This document shows positions 1 to 6,956 of a stretch of DNA of 14,456 nt, piece after piece; position 1 is the stretch's first letter, and each line of letters opens with the position of its first letter. Below the pieces are notes generated by a model. The model made no database searches, was not told the DNA's origin, and worked only from the letters and a program-made list of their open reading frames with translations. The position numbers and the translations under genes are program-made. The stretch comes from an uncultured Collinsella sp. (GTDB taxonomy: Bacteria; Actinomycetota; Coriobacteriia; Coriobacteriales; Coriobacteriaceae), in the NCBI GenBank assembly GCA_902470915.1, contig CABRIB010000051.1, forward strand, positions 1 through 14,456, read 5' to 3'.

Positions 1-46
1 AGATAGGAGTCCGTCTCGTGGGCTCGGAGATGTGTATAAGAGACAG
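1..46 (+). other. Illumina Nextera adapter (library artefact)
   Basis: This is not genomic DNA. Read left to right it holds the last four bases of the P7 arm (AGAT), the 8-base i7 index AGGAGTCC (Nextera N705, reported as GGACTCCT), the i7 linker GTCTCGTGGGCTCGG, and the 19-bp Tn5 mosaic end at 28-46 (AGATGTGTATAAGAGACAG). The pieces fit without a gap. The same adapter occurs inverted at the other end of the window, so the contig was built from untrimmed reads. Any ORF running into it is chimeric. Confidence 0.98.
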
Positions 47-636
47 GCAGCACCCAGCGGGCAGTTGTCGGCGGCATCAAAGGCGGCCTTCAAGCGTGTA
101 AAGTCGCGCGCGAACATCCAGGAATACGCCAGCAGATGATGCGAGAGCAGCACGGGCTGAGCGTGCTGCATATGCGTGTAACCCGGCAGAATCACCTTGT
201 CGTACTTCTTAGCCGCATCCACCAGCACATGGCGCAGCTCAAGATTGGCCTCCATGAGCTCCTTGGCCAGCGCCTTGACGCCCAGGCGCGTGTCGGTCGC
301 CACCTGGTCGTTGCGCGAACGTCCGGTATGCAAGCGCTTACCGGCCTCGCCGATGCGACGCGTCAGCTCGCTCTCGATGGACATATGAATGTCCTCATCG
401 TTGATATCGAAGGTAAAGTTGCCGGCATCGATATCCTGTTCGATTCCGTTCAGGCCCTTGGCAATCGCCTGCTCGTCCTCGGCACTGATGATGCCCTGGG
501 CCGCCAGCATTTTGGCATGCGCCTTAGAGCCTGCGATATCCTGCTTATAGAGATGTTTGTCGGCCGGCAGCGACGCGCCAAACTCCTGCGTGACCTCGGC
601 CACGCCTGCCTCAAAACGACCGCCCCAAAGAGCCAT
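47..636 (-). CDS. argH: Argininosuccinate lyase, N-terminal part (cut by contig end)
   Basis: Catalyses the last step of arginine synthesis, cleaving argininosuccinate to arginine and fumarate; a cytosolic homotetramer of the fumarase/aspartase superfamily. The visible 196 residues begin MALWGGRFEAGVAEVTQEF and carry the family's TGRSRNDQVATD segment (about residues 106-117) and GYTHMQHAQPV (about 155-165). Full-length ArgH is about 460 residues, so the C-terminal signature loop (GSSxMPxKxN) is missing because the sequence stops at the adapter, not because of mutation. ATG at 636 was chosen because translation then starts at the conserved WGGRF, with an AAAGGGG/GGAG-type ribosome binding site 8-18 bases upstream. 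It is downstream of argG on the same strand, separated by a hairpin and a small ORF, so its transcript may be partly independent of argG. Confidence 0.95.
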
Positions 637-754
637 GGAACCGTCCCCTTTCTCCAAATACCAAAACAAGCGCCCAAAGCAATGCGCCATATCGCTAAAG
701 CGATTTTTCAACCGCTAGTTTTACACATTCCCCACCGTGTGCGGAGCCATGTAG

Positions 755-925
755 CTAATTTGCAAAGAAGTGACGCGCCATGCACTTGGCGCCCAACGTC
801 TCCCTCCGGATGTTGCCCTGCGAACCATCGATCCAGGCCTTCAGGCTCATAGGGACGTCCTCGACCCTTGCAGCGTCGAACTCGGGCGCGAGGGCAAGTA
901 AAGCATGCGCGATAGCATTGAACAT
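755..925 (-). CDS. Small hypothetical protein, 56 aa, between argG and argH
   Basis: I do not recognise this protein. It starts MFNAIAHALLALAPEFDAA and ends GAKCMARHFFAN, with no transmembrane segment or obvious motif. Support for its being real: a strong ribosome binding site (GAGGAG) ends 8 bases before the ATG, third codon positions are GC-rich like the neighbouring genes, and it fills part of an otherwise unexplained 522-base gap between argG and argH in the same orientation. The hairpin at 976-1005 lies just upstream, and the AT-rich run TATATATA next to the ribosome binding site could belong to a promoter. It could be a small accessory protein, a translated leader for argH, or a chance ORF. 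Longer ORFs in other frames here lack ribosome binding sites. Confidence 0.5.
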   Translation of the reverse strand: MFNAIAHALLALAPEFDAARVEDVPMSLKAWIDGSQGNIRRETLGAKCMARHFFAN

Positions 926-975
926 AATGGATACTCCTCATATATATAGGCGCAGAGCCGCCAAATTGATAGAAG

Positions 976-1005
976 GAGCCCCGCCGGACAACCCCGGCGG
1001 GGCTC
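976..1005 (-). terminator. GC-rich hairpin downstream of argG
   Basis: Perfect 12-bp stem (GAGCCCCGCCGG with CCGGCGGGGCTC) and a 6-base loop, about 155 bases beyond the argG stop. On the minus strand it is followed by CTTCTATCAATTT, a weak, interrupted U-tract. It could end or thin argG transcription before the small ORF and argH, or act as an RNA processing or stability hairpin. Confidence 0.55.
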
Positions 1006-1158
1006 GGACTCAGCCGCAGACGCGGCATCATATATGCGGGCGGAACGTAGGGGCCACCGATGTTAAGAAGTGTCAGCAAGCATAACGAAAGGTAGGGACC
1101 CCGTGCGCCCGTTATGTATCACGCGGATGGGCCGCGCGGATACCAAGGGAAGGAGGCG

Positions 1159-2385
1159 CTAGGCCTGGGCGGCAGCAGAGCTGGGGCCCTGGACCTTTGC
1201 CCACGTCTTGAGTGACAGCGTATCGATCTCGATAAAGCCGGCGCTGGCCTTCTCGTCAAACGTAGTGTCGCGGTCGTAGGTAGCCAGACCGTAGTCATAC
1301 AGGCTAAACGGGCTCTTGCGGCCGACGACATGGCAGTTGCCCTTAAAGAACTTCAGACGGACGGTGCCGGTCACGAACTTCTGGGTGTCGGCCATAAAGG
1401 CGTCGAGCGCGTTTTTGAGCGGGCTGTACCACTGGCCGTTGTACACGGCGGTGGCCCAATCCTGCTCGAGCTTGATCTTGGTCTTGAGCAGGTCGCCCTC
1501 GACGCAGATGTCCTCGAGCGCCTTGTGGGCGGTGATGAGCGTCAGGGCGCCGGGAACCTCGTAGCACTCGCGGCTCTTAAGGCCCACCAGGCGATCCTCG
1601 ACCAGATCGAGACGGCCAAAGCCATTGTCGCCGGAGATCTTGTTGAGGGAGATGACAATCTCGGAGAGCTTCATCTTCTTGCCGTCGACGGCGACGGGCT
1701 TGCCGGCCTCAAACTCAATCTCGGTGTAGGTCGGGGTGTCCGGCGTGTCCTCGGGGTTCTTAGTCATAACCCAAGCGTCATCGAGCGGCTCGTTCCAGGG
1801 ATCCTCCAGGTGGCCGCACTCAATGGCACGACCCCACAGGTTGTCGTCGATGGAGTAGGGGTTGTCGTTGGCACCCTCGGGAACCGGCACGTTGTGGGCG
1901 TGGGCATAGGCGACCTCGTCGGGACGGCACTTCAGATCCCACTCGCGCACCGGGGCGATAACCTTGAGCTCAGGGTCGAGGGCCTTGACGGCAGCCTCAA
2001 AACGAACCTGGTCGTTACCCTTGCCGGTGCAGCCGTGGGCGACGTAGGTCGCGCCAAACTCGTGGGCGACCTCAACAAGCTTCTTGGCAAGCAGCGGGCG
2101 AGACAGGGCGGAGAGCAGCGGATACTTGTTCTCGTACATGGAGTTTGCTGCGATGGCTTTGGTCAGGAACTCATCGGAGAACTCGTCGCGCAGGTCGAGC
2201 ACCTGGCAATCGAGAACGCCCAGGTCGAGCGCCTTCTGCTTCTTGGCATCCAGTCCGGTCTCTTCCTGGCCCACGTTGCCGCAGATGCAAACGACATCGA
2301 GATTCTTCTCGTCCTGGAGCCATTTGACACATACGGATGTATCAAGACCACCGGAATATGCGAGAACGACTTTTTCCTTGCTCAT
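1159..2385 (-). CDS. argG: Argininosuccinate synthase
   Basis: Joins citrulline and aspartate using ATP to form argininosuccinate, the penultimate step of arginine synthesis; cytosolic, usually a tetramer. The 408-residue length is normal (about 400). The N-terminal ATP pyrophosphatase loop AYSGGLDTS is at residues 9-17. Further family signatures are GATYVAHGCTGKGNDQVRFE and NLWGRAIECGHLEDPW. The in-frame ORF extends 17 codons further upstream, but ATG at 2385 puts the SGGLDTS loop at its usual distance from the N-terminus and follows a ribosome binding site (GAAAGGAAACAGCC). The upstream region carries an Arg-rich leader ORF and attenuator-like stems, so regulation by arginine supply is likely (inference). 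I saw no convincing ArgR box. argH follows on the same strand after about 520 bases. Confidence 0.97.
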   Translation of the reverse strand: MSKEKVVLAYSGGLDTSVCVKWLQDEKNLDVVCICGNVGQEETGLDAKKQKALDLGVLDCQVLDLRDEFSDEFLTKAIAANSMYENKYPLLSALSRPLLAKKLVEVAHEFGATYVAHGCTGKGNDQVRFEAAVKALDPELKVIAPVREWDLKCRPDEVAYAHAHNVPVPEGANDNPYSIDDNLWGRAIECGHLEDPWNEPLDDAWVMTKNPEDTPDTPTYTEIEFEAGKPVAVDGKKMKLSEIVISLNKISGDNGFGRLDLVEDRLVGLKSRECYEVPGALTLITAHKALEDICVEGDLLKTKIKLEQDWATAVYNGQWYSPLKNALDAFMADTQKFVTGTVRLKFFKGNCHVVGRKSPFSLYDYGLATYDRDTTFDEKASAGFIEIDTLSLKTWAKVQGPSSAAAQA

Positions 2386-2479
2386 GGCTGTTTCCTTTCG
2401 CCCTTGGTAGCTAGTTAGAACATCGGTCAGTTGCAAGTCATTTCAAGGTCATATACCGTGCAATATCAGGTTAAATAGC

Positions 2480-2526
2480 AAAAATCAGCACATACATGCC
2501 CTAGAAACATGCAGCAATGTCGTGCT
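2480..2526 (-). terminator. Attenuator terminator-like hairpin before argG
   Basis: On the minus strand AGCAC-G-ACAT (2526 to 2517) can pair with ATGT-AT-GTGCT (2497 to 2487): a 5-bp outer and a 4-bp inner helix split by a small internal loop. It is followed at once by GATTTTTG, a run of five U in RNA (2484-2480). The loop is large (19 bases) and the stem only moderately GC-rich, so alone it would be a weak terminator. It lies about 65 bases after the leader ORF and about 95 before argG. Its 5' arm overlaps a competing stem, as in transcription attenuators. Confidence 0.45.
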
Positions 2527-2604
2527 AAAACCCAACGACCTCAAAATGACTCTGTTGAGGCAATTCGCCCCATGCGGACAGAGACGATTGTTATCGTCGT
2601 CGGG
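2519..2604 (-). promoter_or_regulatory. Candidate arginine attenuator: alternative RNA stems
   Basis: Three mutually exclusive pairings can be read by eye on the minus strand. Segment 1:2 is CCCGACGA (2604-2597, inside the leader's Arg codons) with TCGTTGGG (2538-2531), 8 bp including one G-U. Segment 2:3 is GTCGT (2539-2535) with ACGAC (2523-2519), 5 bp. Segment 3:4 is the terminator-like hairpin at 2526-2487. A ribosome stalled on the Arg codons would cover segment 1, free segment 2 to pair with 3, and prevent the terminator. This is the classical logic of amino acid attenuation. Local hairpins GACGAT/ATCGTC (2598-2583) and CCTCAA/TTGAGG (2560-2539) also exist. No folding energies were calculated. 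Confidence 0.45.
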
Positions 2605-2665
2605 AAATTGCGCGCTGGCGTCGGATGGCATTGTCTGCAGTGGTGATGATCTTTACGAACTGCAT
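2591..2665 (-). CDS. Arg-rich leader peptide upstream of argG (24 aa)
   Basis: A short ORF with one of the strongest ribosome binding sites in the window (AAAGGAGAGGCAG directly before ATG). The peptide starts MQFVKIITTADNA and ends IRRQRAISRRR. Arg occupies residues 15, 16, 18, 22, 23 and 24, so six of the last ten codons are Arg, with CGA CGA CGA directly before TAA. Four of the six are CGA, whereas the early Arg codons of thiC in this window are all CGC. It is 205 bases upstream of argG on the same strand, and its last codons overlap competing RNA stems. The role proposed is a regulatory leader whose translation senses charged tRNA-Arg; the product itself need have no function. I know of no named family for it. 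A chance ORF is the alternative, but position, ribosome binding site and Arg clustering argue against that. Confidence 0.6.
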   Translation of the reverse strand: MQFVKIITTADNAIRRQRAISRRR

Positions 2666-2704
2666 CTGCCTCTCCTTTCACGTATCGCCGGGCGCAATTC
2701 AAAT

Positions 2705-2732
2705 ATCGTAAACGGTACCTTTTACTCGGTAA
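2705..2732 (-). promoter_or_regulatory. Possible promoter with operator-like palindrome for the argG leader
   Basis: On the minus strand TTACCG (2732-2727) and TACGAT (2710-2705) are spaced 16 bases apart, a weak match to a sigma-70-type promoter. It would give a 5' UTR of roughly 35 bases before the leader ORF. The spacer and part of the -10 are covered by an 18-bp near-perfect palindrome at 2708-2725 (plus-strand GTAAACGGTACCTTTTAC, 16 of 18 positions symmetric), a typical repressor operator size. The rest of 2726-2939 is AT-richer than its surroundings and holds nothing else I can name. Confidence 0.3.
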
Positions 2733-2939
2733 GCGGTTGTTTTTCCGTCTCCGTTTTCGATGGTCGCTATATTACGCTAAAGTGCCCGCAGCACAAGCGA
2801 CAAATTCAAATTTCTGAAAAGTTTTTTCATTACTTTGTGAAGCGTGGTGCAAACACGCTCCGTTCCTGCGAAAATACGCTCGACTACGAGTTGATGGTTA
2901 TAACGTCTGAAACAATCTCGAAACGAAAGGCTCGCTTTT

Positions 2940-3767
2940 ATGCAAACTTACGAATCGGACGCCAACATCGGCAACATTAAGATTCTCGCCGTCGATATGG
3001 ACAAGACGCTGCTGACCGACGAGCGTGTGCTGCCCCAGGGTCTTGATGAGCGCCTGGACAAGCTCGCCGACGCCGGCATCGTATTCTGCCCCGCCAGCGG
3101 ACGTCCCGCCCCCAAGCTCGAGGAGATGTTCGAGGGCATCAAGAACCGCCTCGCCTTTTGTCCCGACAACGGAGCGTGCGTGATCTATCGCGGCAGCTAT
3201 ATCTATAAAAGCAATATTGACGTGGAGCTGTATCAGCAGGTCTTGAACCGTGCCTCGGAGGATCCTCGCGCTGTCCCCGTCCTGTGCTGCTTCGACGAGT
3301 TCTACGTGCTTGCCCGCGACCATCAATACCACGACGAGATCAGCGTCTACTACAACACAATCAACTACGTCGACAGCTTTGAGGGCATTGATTTCGAGTC
3401 CAACAAGATTTCGGTCTTCTTCCCCGGCTACGACGCCGAGCCCGCTTTCCGCGAGACCTATAGCCCCGAGTTCTCGGACAAGCTCTACGTCACCAACGCT
3501 GGGCGCGAGTGGATCGACTTTATGAACCTGGGCGTCGACAAGGGCGCCGGCGTCGCTCACCTGTGCGAGCACCTGGGCATCGATATTGCCGACGCCGCCG
3601 CCGTGGGCGACACCTACAACGACATCCCCATGCTCGAGCGCGTCGGTCACAGCTTTATCGTGGACAACGCCGAGGAGCACATGAACGCGCATGCCAAGTG
3701 GCGCATTCCGAGCAACAACGACGGGGGCGTACTGACGCTCATCGACGCTATCTTGGCGGCCCGGTAG
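2940..3767 (+). CDS. Cof-type HAD-IIB family hydrolase
   Basis: A cytosolic haloacid dehalogenase superfamily phosphatase of the Cof/YidA type, 275 residues (usual 260-290). Members typically dephosphorylate sugar phosphates or small phosphometabolites such as FMN; the substrate here cannot be told from sequence. Motif I is DMDKT with catalytic D19 and D21, motif II is S53 in ASGRP, and motif IV is GDTYND with D224 and D228. A Lys in VDKG just after LYVTNAGREWIDFMNLG fits motif III. The region between motifs II and III is the C2 cap. ATG at 2940 follows GAAAGG about 10 bases upstream and places motif I at the usual distance. It is monocistronic, with a large inverted repeat beginning 10 bases after the stop. 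Confidence 0.92.
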   Translation: MQTYESDANIGNIKILAVDMDKTLLTDERVLPQGLDERLDKLADAGIVFCPASGRPAPKLEEMFEGIKNRLAFCPDNGACVIYRGSYIYKSNIDVELYQQVLNRASEDPRAVPVLCCFDEFYVLARDHQYHDEISVYYNTINYVDSFEGIDFESNKISVFFPGYDAEPAFRETYSPEFSDKLYVTNAGREWIDFMNLGVDKGAGVAHLCEHLGIDIADAAAVGDTYNDIPMLERVGHSFIVDNAEEHMNAHAKWRIPSNNDGGVLTLIDAILAAR

Positions 3768-3777
3768 CCGTCCCATC

Positions 3778-3906
3778 GGGCCTGGCCGGGCGGCACAGGA
3801 TAACTTTTCGCTCGGTCAGGTCCTGCGCAAGACGAAAGCCACATTAAGTGGCTTTCTTTGCGTGCGGAATCTACGAAAAGTTAACCTGTGCCGCCCGGCC
3901 AGGCCC
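3778..3906. repeat. 129-bp element with 33-bp inverted arms
   Basis: The left arm 3778-3810 starts GGGCCTGGCCGGGCGGCAC and ends TAACTTTTCG. It is the reverse complement of the right arm 3874-3906 at 32 of 33 positions. The 63-base centre contains its own terminator-like hairpin at 3834-3856. No coding capacity and no flanking direct repeat are visible. It sits just after the HAD gene. It could be a miniature mobile or REP-like element, or a strongly structured 3' UTR. The near-perfect arms imply recent origin or active maintenance. Confidence 0.85.
3834..3859 (+). terminator. Intrinsic terminator after the HAD gene
   Basis: Perfect 9-bp stem GAAAGCCAC / GTGGCTTTC with loop ATTAA, followed by TTTGCG. 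Pairing CGCAA/TTGCG can extend the base of the stem. It lies inside the larger inverted repeat at 3778-3906, about 67 bases after the stop codon. Confidence 0.65.
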
Positions 3907-3975
3907 TAGGTTTACTTGTTTGCCGCCTAGATGGCGTCTTGAGTGTCTAGATACTTAGGCTGAATTTAATTGAAC

Positions 3976-4009
3976 GAAGGGGGCTCCTTGTTGGCAAGGA
4001 GCCCCCTTC
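3976..4009. terminator. Bidirectional terminator between HAD gene and polA
   Basis: Perfect 15-bp stem GAAGGGGGCTCCTTG / CAAGGAGCCCCCTTC with a TTGG loop. It lies 33 bases beyond the polA stop on the minus strand, followed there by GTTCAATTAAATT. On the plus strand it is followed by the T-rich TGGTTTGGTTACTTT. It is therefore placed to end both convergent transcripts. Confidence 0.8.
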
Positions 4010-4042
4010 TGGTTTGGTTACTTTAGGGTTGTGGGCACTTCC

Positions 4043-6790
4043 CTATTTGGCGTCGGCCCAGGTTATGCCGGTGCTGGCTTCGGCGATTAGGGGAACGCGG
4101 AGGTCCACTACGTGCTCCATGACGTCGCGGACCATGGTGGTTAGGCGCTCGACTTCGTCGATGGGGCACTCAAAGTCCAGTTCGTCGTGTACCTGCAGGA
4201 TCATGTGGGCGGCAAAGCCTTCCTCTTCCAGGCGGCGGCTTACGCGGGCCATGGCGATCTTGATAATGTCGGCGGCGGTTCCCTGCATGGGGTGGTTCAT
4301 GGCCGTGCGCTCGCCAAAGCCGCGGAGTTGCGGGTTTTTGGCCTTGAGCTCGGGAATATGACGGCGGCGGCCGAACATGGTCTCGGCGTAGCCCGTCTGC
4401 TTGGCGCGTGCCACCACGTTGTCGAGGAACGTACGCACGCCCGGGTAGGCCTCGTAGTAGCGGTCGATCATGTCGCGCGCCTCGGCCATCGAGATATGCA
4501 GCGACTGCGACAGGCCGTAGGCCTGCTGGCCATACACGATGCCAAAGTTCACGGCCTTGGCGCGACTGCGCAGGTCGGGCGTTACCTCGGACACCGGCAC
4601 ACCAAACACGCGCGCCGCCGTCTCGGCATGGAAGTCCTCGCCCTCGTTAAAGGCGCACACCAAGTGCTCGTCACCCGAGAGATGTGCCAGCAGACGCAGC
4701 TCGATCTGCGAGTAGTCCACCGCCAAAAAGACGCTTCCCTCGCCTGCCGAAAACGCCGTCTTGACGGTACGCCCCAGCTCCGAGCGCGTCGGAATGTTTT
4801 GCAGATTAGGGTCGCTCGAAGACAGACGCCCCGTCGCGGTGATGGTCTGGTTGTACGTGGTGTGCACACGACCGTCACCGCGGCGCAGCGGGCCCAACGT
4901 GTCCAGATAGGTTGACTTGATCTTGGACTTCTCGCGCCAGTCTAAGATCAAACGAACAATCTCGTGGTCACGGGCAAGATCACCCAGTACCTTGGCATTG
5001 GTCGAATAGTAACCGCGCTTGGTCTTTTTGAGACCCTTGGTCGGAAGGCCCATCACATCAAAGAGCACATGCGAAAGTTGCATGGGGCTGCCGATGTTAA
5101 AGGTCTCGTCACCGGCAAGGTCGCGAATGCTTCGTTCGACCTCGGTGATCTGGGTCGCCAGACCCTCGGACAGACTGTGCAGGCGGTCGGGGTCCACGAG
5201 CATGCCCGCGCGCTCCATCTTGGCAAGTACCGGAACGAGCGGCATCTCGATGCCATCGAACACGTTGGAGGCGTTCTCACGGGCCATGCACTCGCGCAAC
5301 GGCGCCACGAGCGCCAGCGTCAGAGCCGCAGTACGGGCGGCAGGCGCCGGAGCGTCCTCACCAGCACCCTCTGCACCGCGCGCCGCAGGCAACGCCATCT
5401 GCAGATAGGTATCGGCCAGATATGCCTCATCGAACTCGGAGCGATCGGAATCCAGCAGATAGGCAGCGACCACGGTATCGAAGATACGCGTGGAATCGGC
5501 AGCGAGCGGATCCATGAGCTCGGGCTCAGAAGAATCGATGGGCGAAAGCTCGTGCAGCAGCGCTTTCGTATCCGGGCTCGCCACGCGGCCCTCCATAAAC
5601 AGGCTCGCAAGCACGCCGGCGATCACACCGTGAGCGAAGTTGAAGCCCTCAACCTCAGCCGCCGCACAGCTGTCGCCCTCCTCGAGCGCGAACAGGCCCT
5701 TGGACGTCGCCAACCACAGCGTGCGCGTCAGCCCAAAGAGCGCGCCCTCTTCCTTGTCGTCGTCCACCACGGCGGCGACCCACTCGCCGGCATCAATCGC
5801 GCGGGAGACCTCAGCCGCAACGGCACCAAGCGCGTCGGCATCGCCGGCGGCTGCGCGAACCATAGCAGGTATCTCAAACACACTGGAGGCAGCAGCCCCG
5901 CCCTCGCCGCCGATCAGCGCCAAGAAACGGTTCTGCATGGCGGTGATACCAAGCGTACCCAGCGCCGCGGAAACCTCATCGGCAGAAAACGCCGGGAAGG
6001 ACGTCGCCTCAAAGTCGAGCTCGACGGGCGCATCGGTGCGAATTGTCGCAACCTTGCGGCTCAGTAGTGCGTCATCGATGTGTGCACGCAGGTTCTCGCC
6101 CATCTTGCCCTTGACCTCATCGGCATGCGCGATGACTTCGTCCAGGCTACCGTACTTCGCAATGAGCGCACTCGCCTTTTTGGGACCGATGCCCGGTACA
6201 CCGGGGATGTTGTCGGACGTATCGCCCTTTAGACCGTAAAAATCGGGCACGAGCGCCGGCGTAATGCCGTGATACAGGTCGTCCACGCTCTCGGGCGTCA
6301 TAATCGCCACGTCGGACAGGCCCTTGCGGGTCGAGACCACGTTGACGTGCTCGGTCACGAGTTGATACATGTCGCGGTCGCCGGTCACCAGTAGCATGTC
6401 GCAGCCGGCCTCTTCACCCAGGCGCGCCATGGTTCCCAGGATGTCATCGCCTTCCCAGCCCTCGGACTGCAGAATCGGCACGTTGAGCGCGGCGAGCAGC
6501 TCCTTAATCATAGGGAACTGCGCATGCAGATCGGGGTCCATGGGCGGGCGTTGCGCCTTATACTGCGGCAGCATCTCCATGCGCACGCGCGGTTTACCCT
6601 TGTCAAACGCCACGACGACGCCGTCGGGGTTAAAGGCATCGATCATCTTGAGAAACATGTTCAGAAAGCCAAAGATCGCGTTGGTGGGGCGACCGTCCGG
6701 CGCGTTCATGGTCGGCGGCACGGCGTGGAAGGCGCGATGCATGAGCGAGTTGCCGTCGATAACGGCAAAGGTGCGGCGCTTGTCAGACAT
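4043..6790 (-). CDS. polA: DNA polymerase I
   Basis: Repair and lagging-strand maturation polymerase, removing primers with its 5' nuclease and filling gaps. At 915 residues the length is normal (E. coli 928). Domains: 5' nuclease about 1-290 (starting FAVIDGNSLMHRAFH, with GDRDMYQLV and GLKGDTSDNIPGVPGIGPKKA); a 3'-5' exonuclease-like domain about 300-500; polymerase about 510-915 with motif A VDYSQIELR (D692), motif B RAKAVNFGIVYG and motif C VHDELDFE (D869, E870). The middle domain lacks the acidic DxE exonuclease motif (WVAAVVDDD stands there), so proofreading is probably lost, as in Taq and Bacillus Pol I. ATG at 6790 (MSDKRRTFAVIDG) was chosen over an upstream GTG because GAGG lies 8 bases before it. 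It is transcribed divergently from the M18 peptidase gene. Confidence 0.97.
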   Translation of the reverse strand: MSDKRRTFAVIDGNSLMHRAFHAVPPTMNAPDGRPTNAIFGFLNMFLKMIDAFNPDGVVVAFDKGKPRVRMEMLPQYKAQRPPMDPDLHAQFPMIKELLAALNVPILQSEGWEGDDILGTMARLGEEAGCDMLLVTGDRDMYQLVTEHVNVVSTRKGLSDVAIMTPESVDDLYHGITPALVPDFYGLKGDTSDNIPGVPGIGPKKASALIAKYGSLDEVIAHADEVKGKMGENLRAHIDDALLSRKVATIRTDAPVELDFEATSFPAFSADEVSAALGTLGITAMQNRFLALIGGEGGAAASSVFEIPAMVRAAAGDADALGAVAAEVSRAIDAGEWVAAVVDDDKEEGALFGLTRTLWLATSKGLFALEEGDSCAAAEVEGFNFAHGVIAGVLASLFMEGRVASPDTKALLHELSPIDSSEPELMDPLAADSTRIFDTVVAAYLLDSDRSEFDEAYLADTYLQMALPAARGAEGAGEDAPAPAARTAALTLALVAPLRECMARENASNVFDGIEMPLVPVLAKMERAGMLVDPDRLHSLSEGLATQITEVERSIRDLAGDETFNIGSPMQLSHVLFDVMGLPTKGLKKTKRGYYSTNAKVLGDLARDHEIVRLILDWREKSKIKSTYLDTLGPLRRGDGRVHTTYNQTITATGRLSSSDPNLQNIPTRSELGRTVKTAFSAGEGSVFLAVDYSQIELRLLAHLSGDEHLVCAFNEGEDFHAETAARVFGVPVSEVTPDLRSRAKAVNFGIVYGQQAYGLSQSLHISMAEARDMIDRYYEAYPGVRTFLDNVVARAKQTGYAETMFGRRRHIPELKAKNPQLRGFGERTAMNHPMQGTAADIIKIAMARVSRRLEEEGFAAHMILQVHDELDFECPIDEVERLTTMVRDVMEHVVDLRVPLIAEASTGITWADAK

Positions 6791-6832
6791 ATTGAATACC
6801 TCGCTTTGGGCTGGGCACGGTTTGCTCACTCC

Positions 6833-6838
6833 AGTTTA
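6833..6838 (-). promoter_or_regulatory. Possible -10 of the polA promoter
   Basis: TAAACT on the minus strand, 43 bases before the polA ATG, matches four of six consensus -10 positions. No convincing -35 lies upstream, so this is tentative. Confidence 0.25.
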
Positions 6839-6882
6839 CACGCTCCCCGCCCCGCGGCCACCTCACATCAAGCTCCCCCGCC

Positions 6883-6917
6883 ACCGTGAGCCCGCGCGTG
6901 ATACGATGGCTCACGGT
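6883..6917 (+). promoter_or_regulatory. Inverted repeat upstream of the M18 peptidase gene
   Basis: Perfect 10-bp arms ACCGTGAGCC (6883-6892) and GGCTCACGGT (6908-6917) with a 15-base centre containing TACGAT (6902-6907), a plausible -10. It ends 39 bases before the peptidase ATG in the divergent spacer with polA. It could be an operator straddling a promoter or a 5' UTR hairpin; the absence of a good -35 leaves this open. Confidence 0.45.
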
Positions 6918-6956
6918 ACATCAACCAGCACGATCGATCCGAAAGGAGCCTGCGTC

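Noticed and set aside
691..704. Short palindrome ATCGCTAAAGCGAT with TTTT on the plus strand
   Set aside because: Only a 6-bp stem with a 2-base loop, and no plus-strand gene needs termination here. It could affect the argH leader but cannot be supported.
708..1079. 123-codon minus-strand frame between argG and argH
   Set aside because: Different frame from the 56-aa ORF, crosses the 976-1005 hairpin, and has no ribosome binding site.
1081..1116. CATAACG / CGTTATG inverted repeat 22 bases apart
   Set aside because: Seven-base arms with a long spacer occur often by chance; nothing else supports a function.
1330..2418. Long 362-codon plus-strand frame antisense to argG
   Set aside because: Typical shadow of a GC-rich gene (high Val/Leu/Gly composition). 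argG on the other strand is unambiguous.
2522..2980. Plus-strand 152-codon open frame starting GTG
   Set aside because: There is no ribosome binding site, the composition is unlike the neighbouring proteins, it overlaps the HAD start by 41 bases in another frame, and it lies antisense to the argG leader. I treat it as chance.
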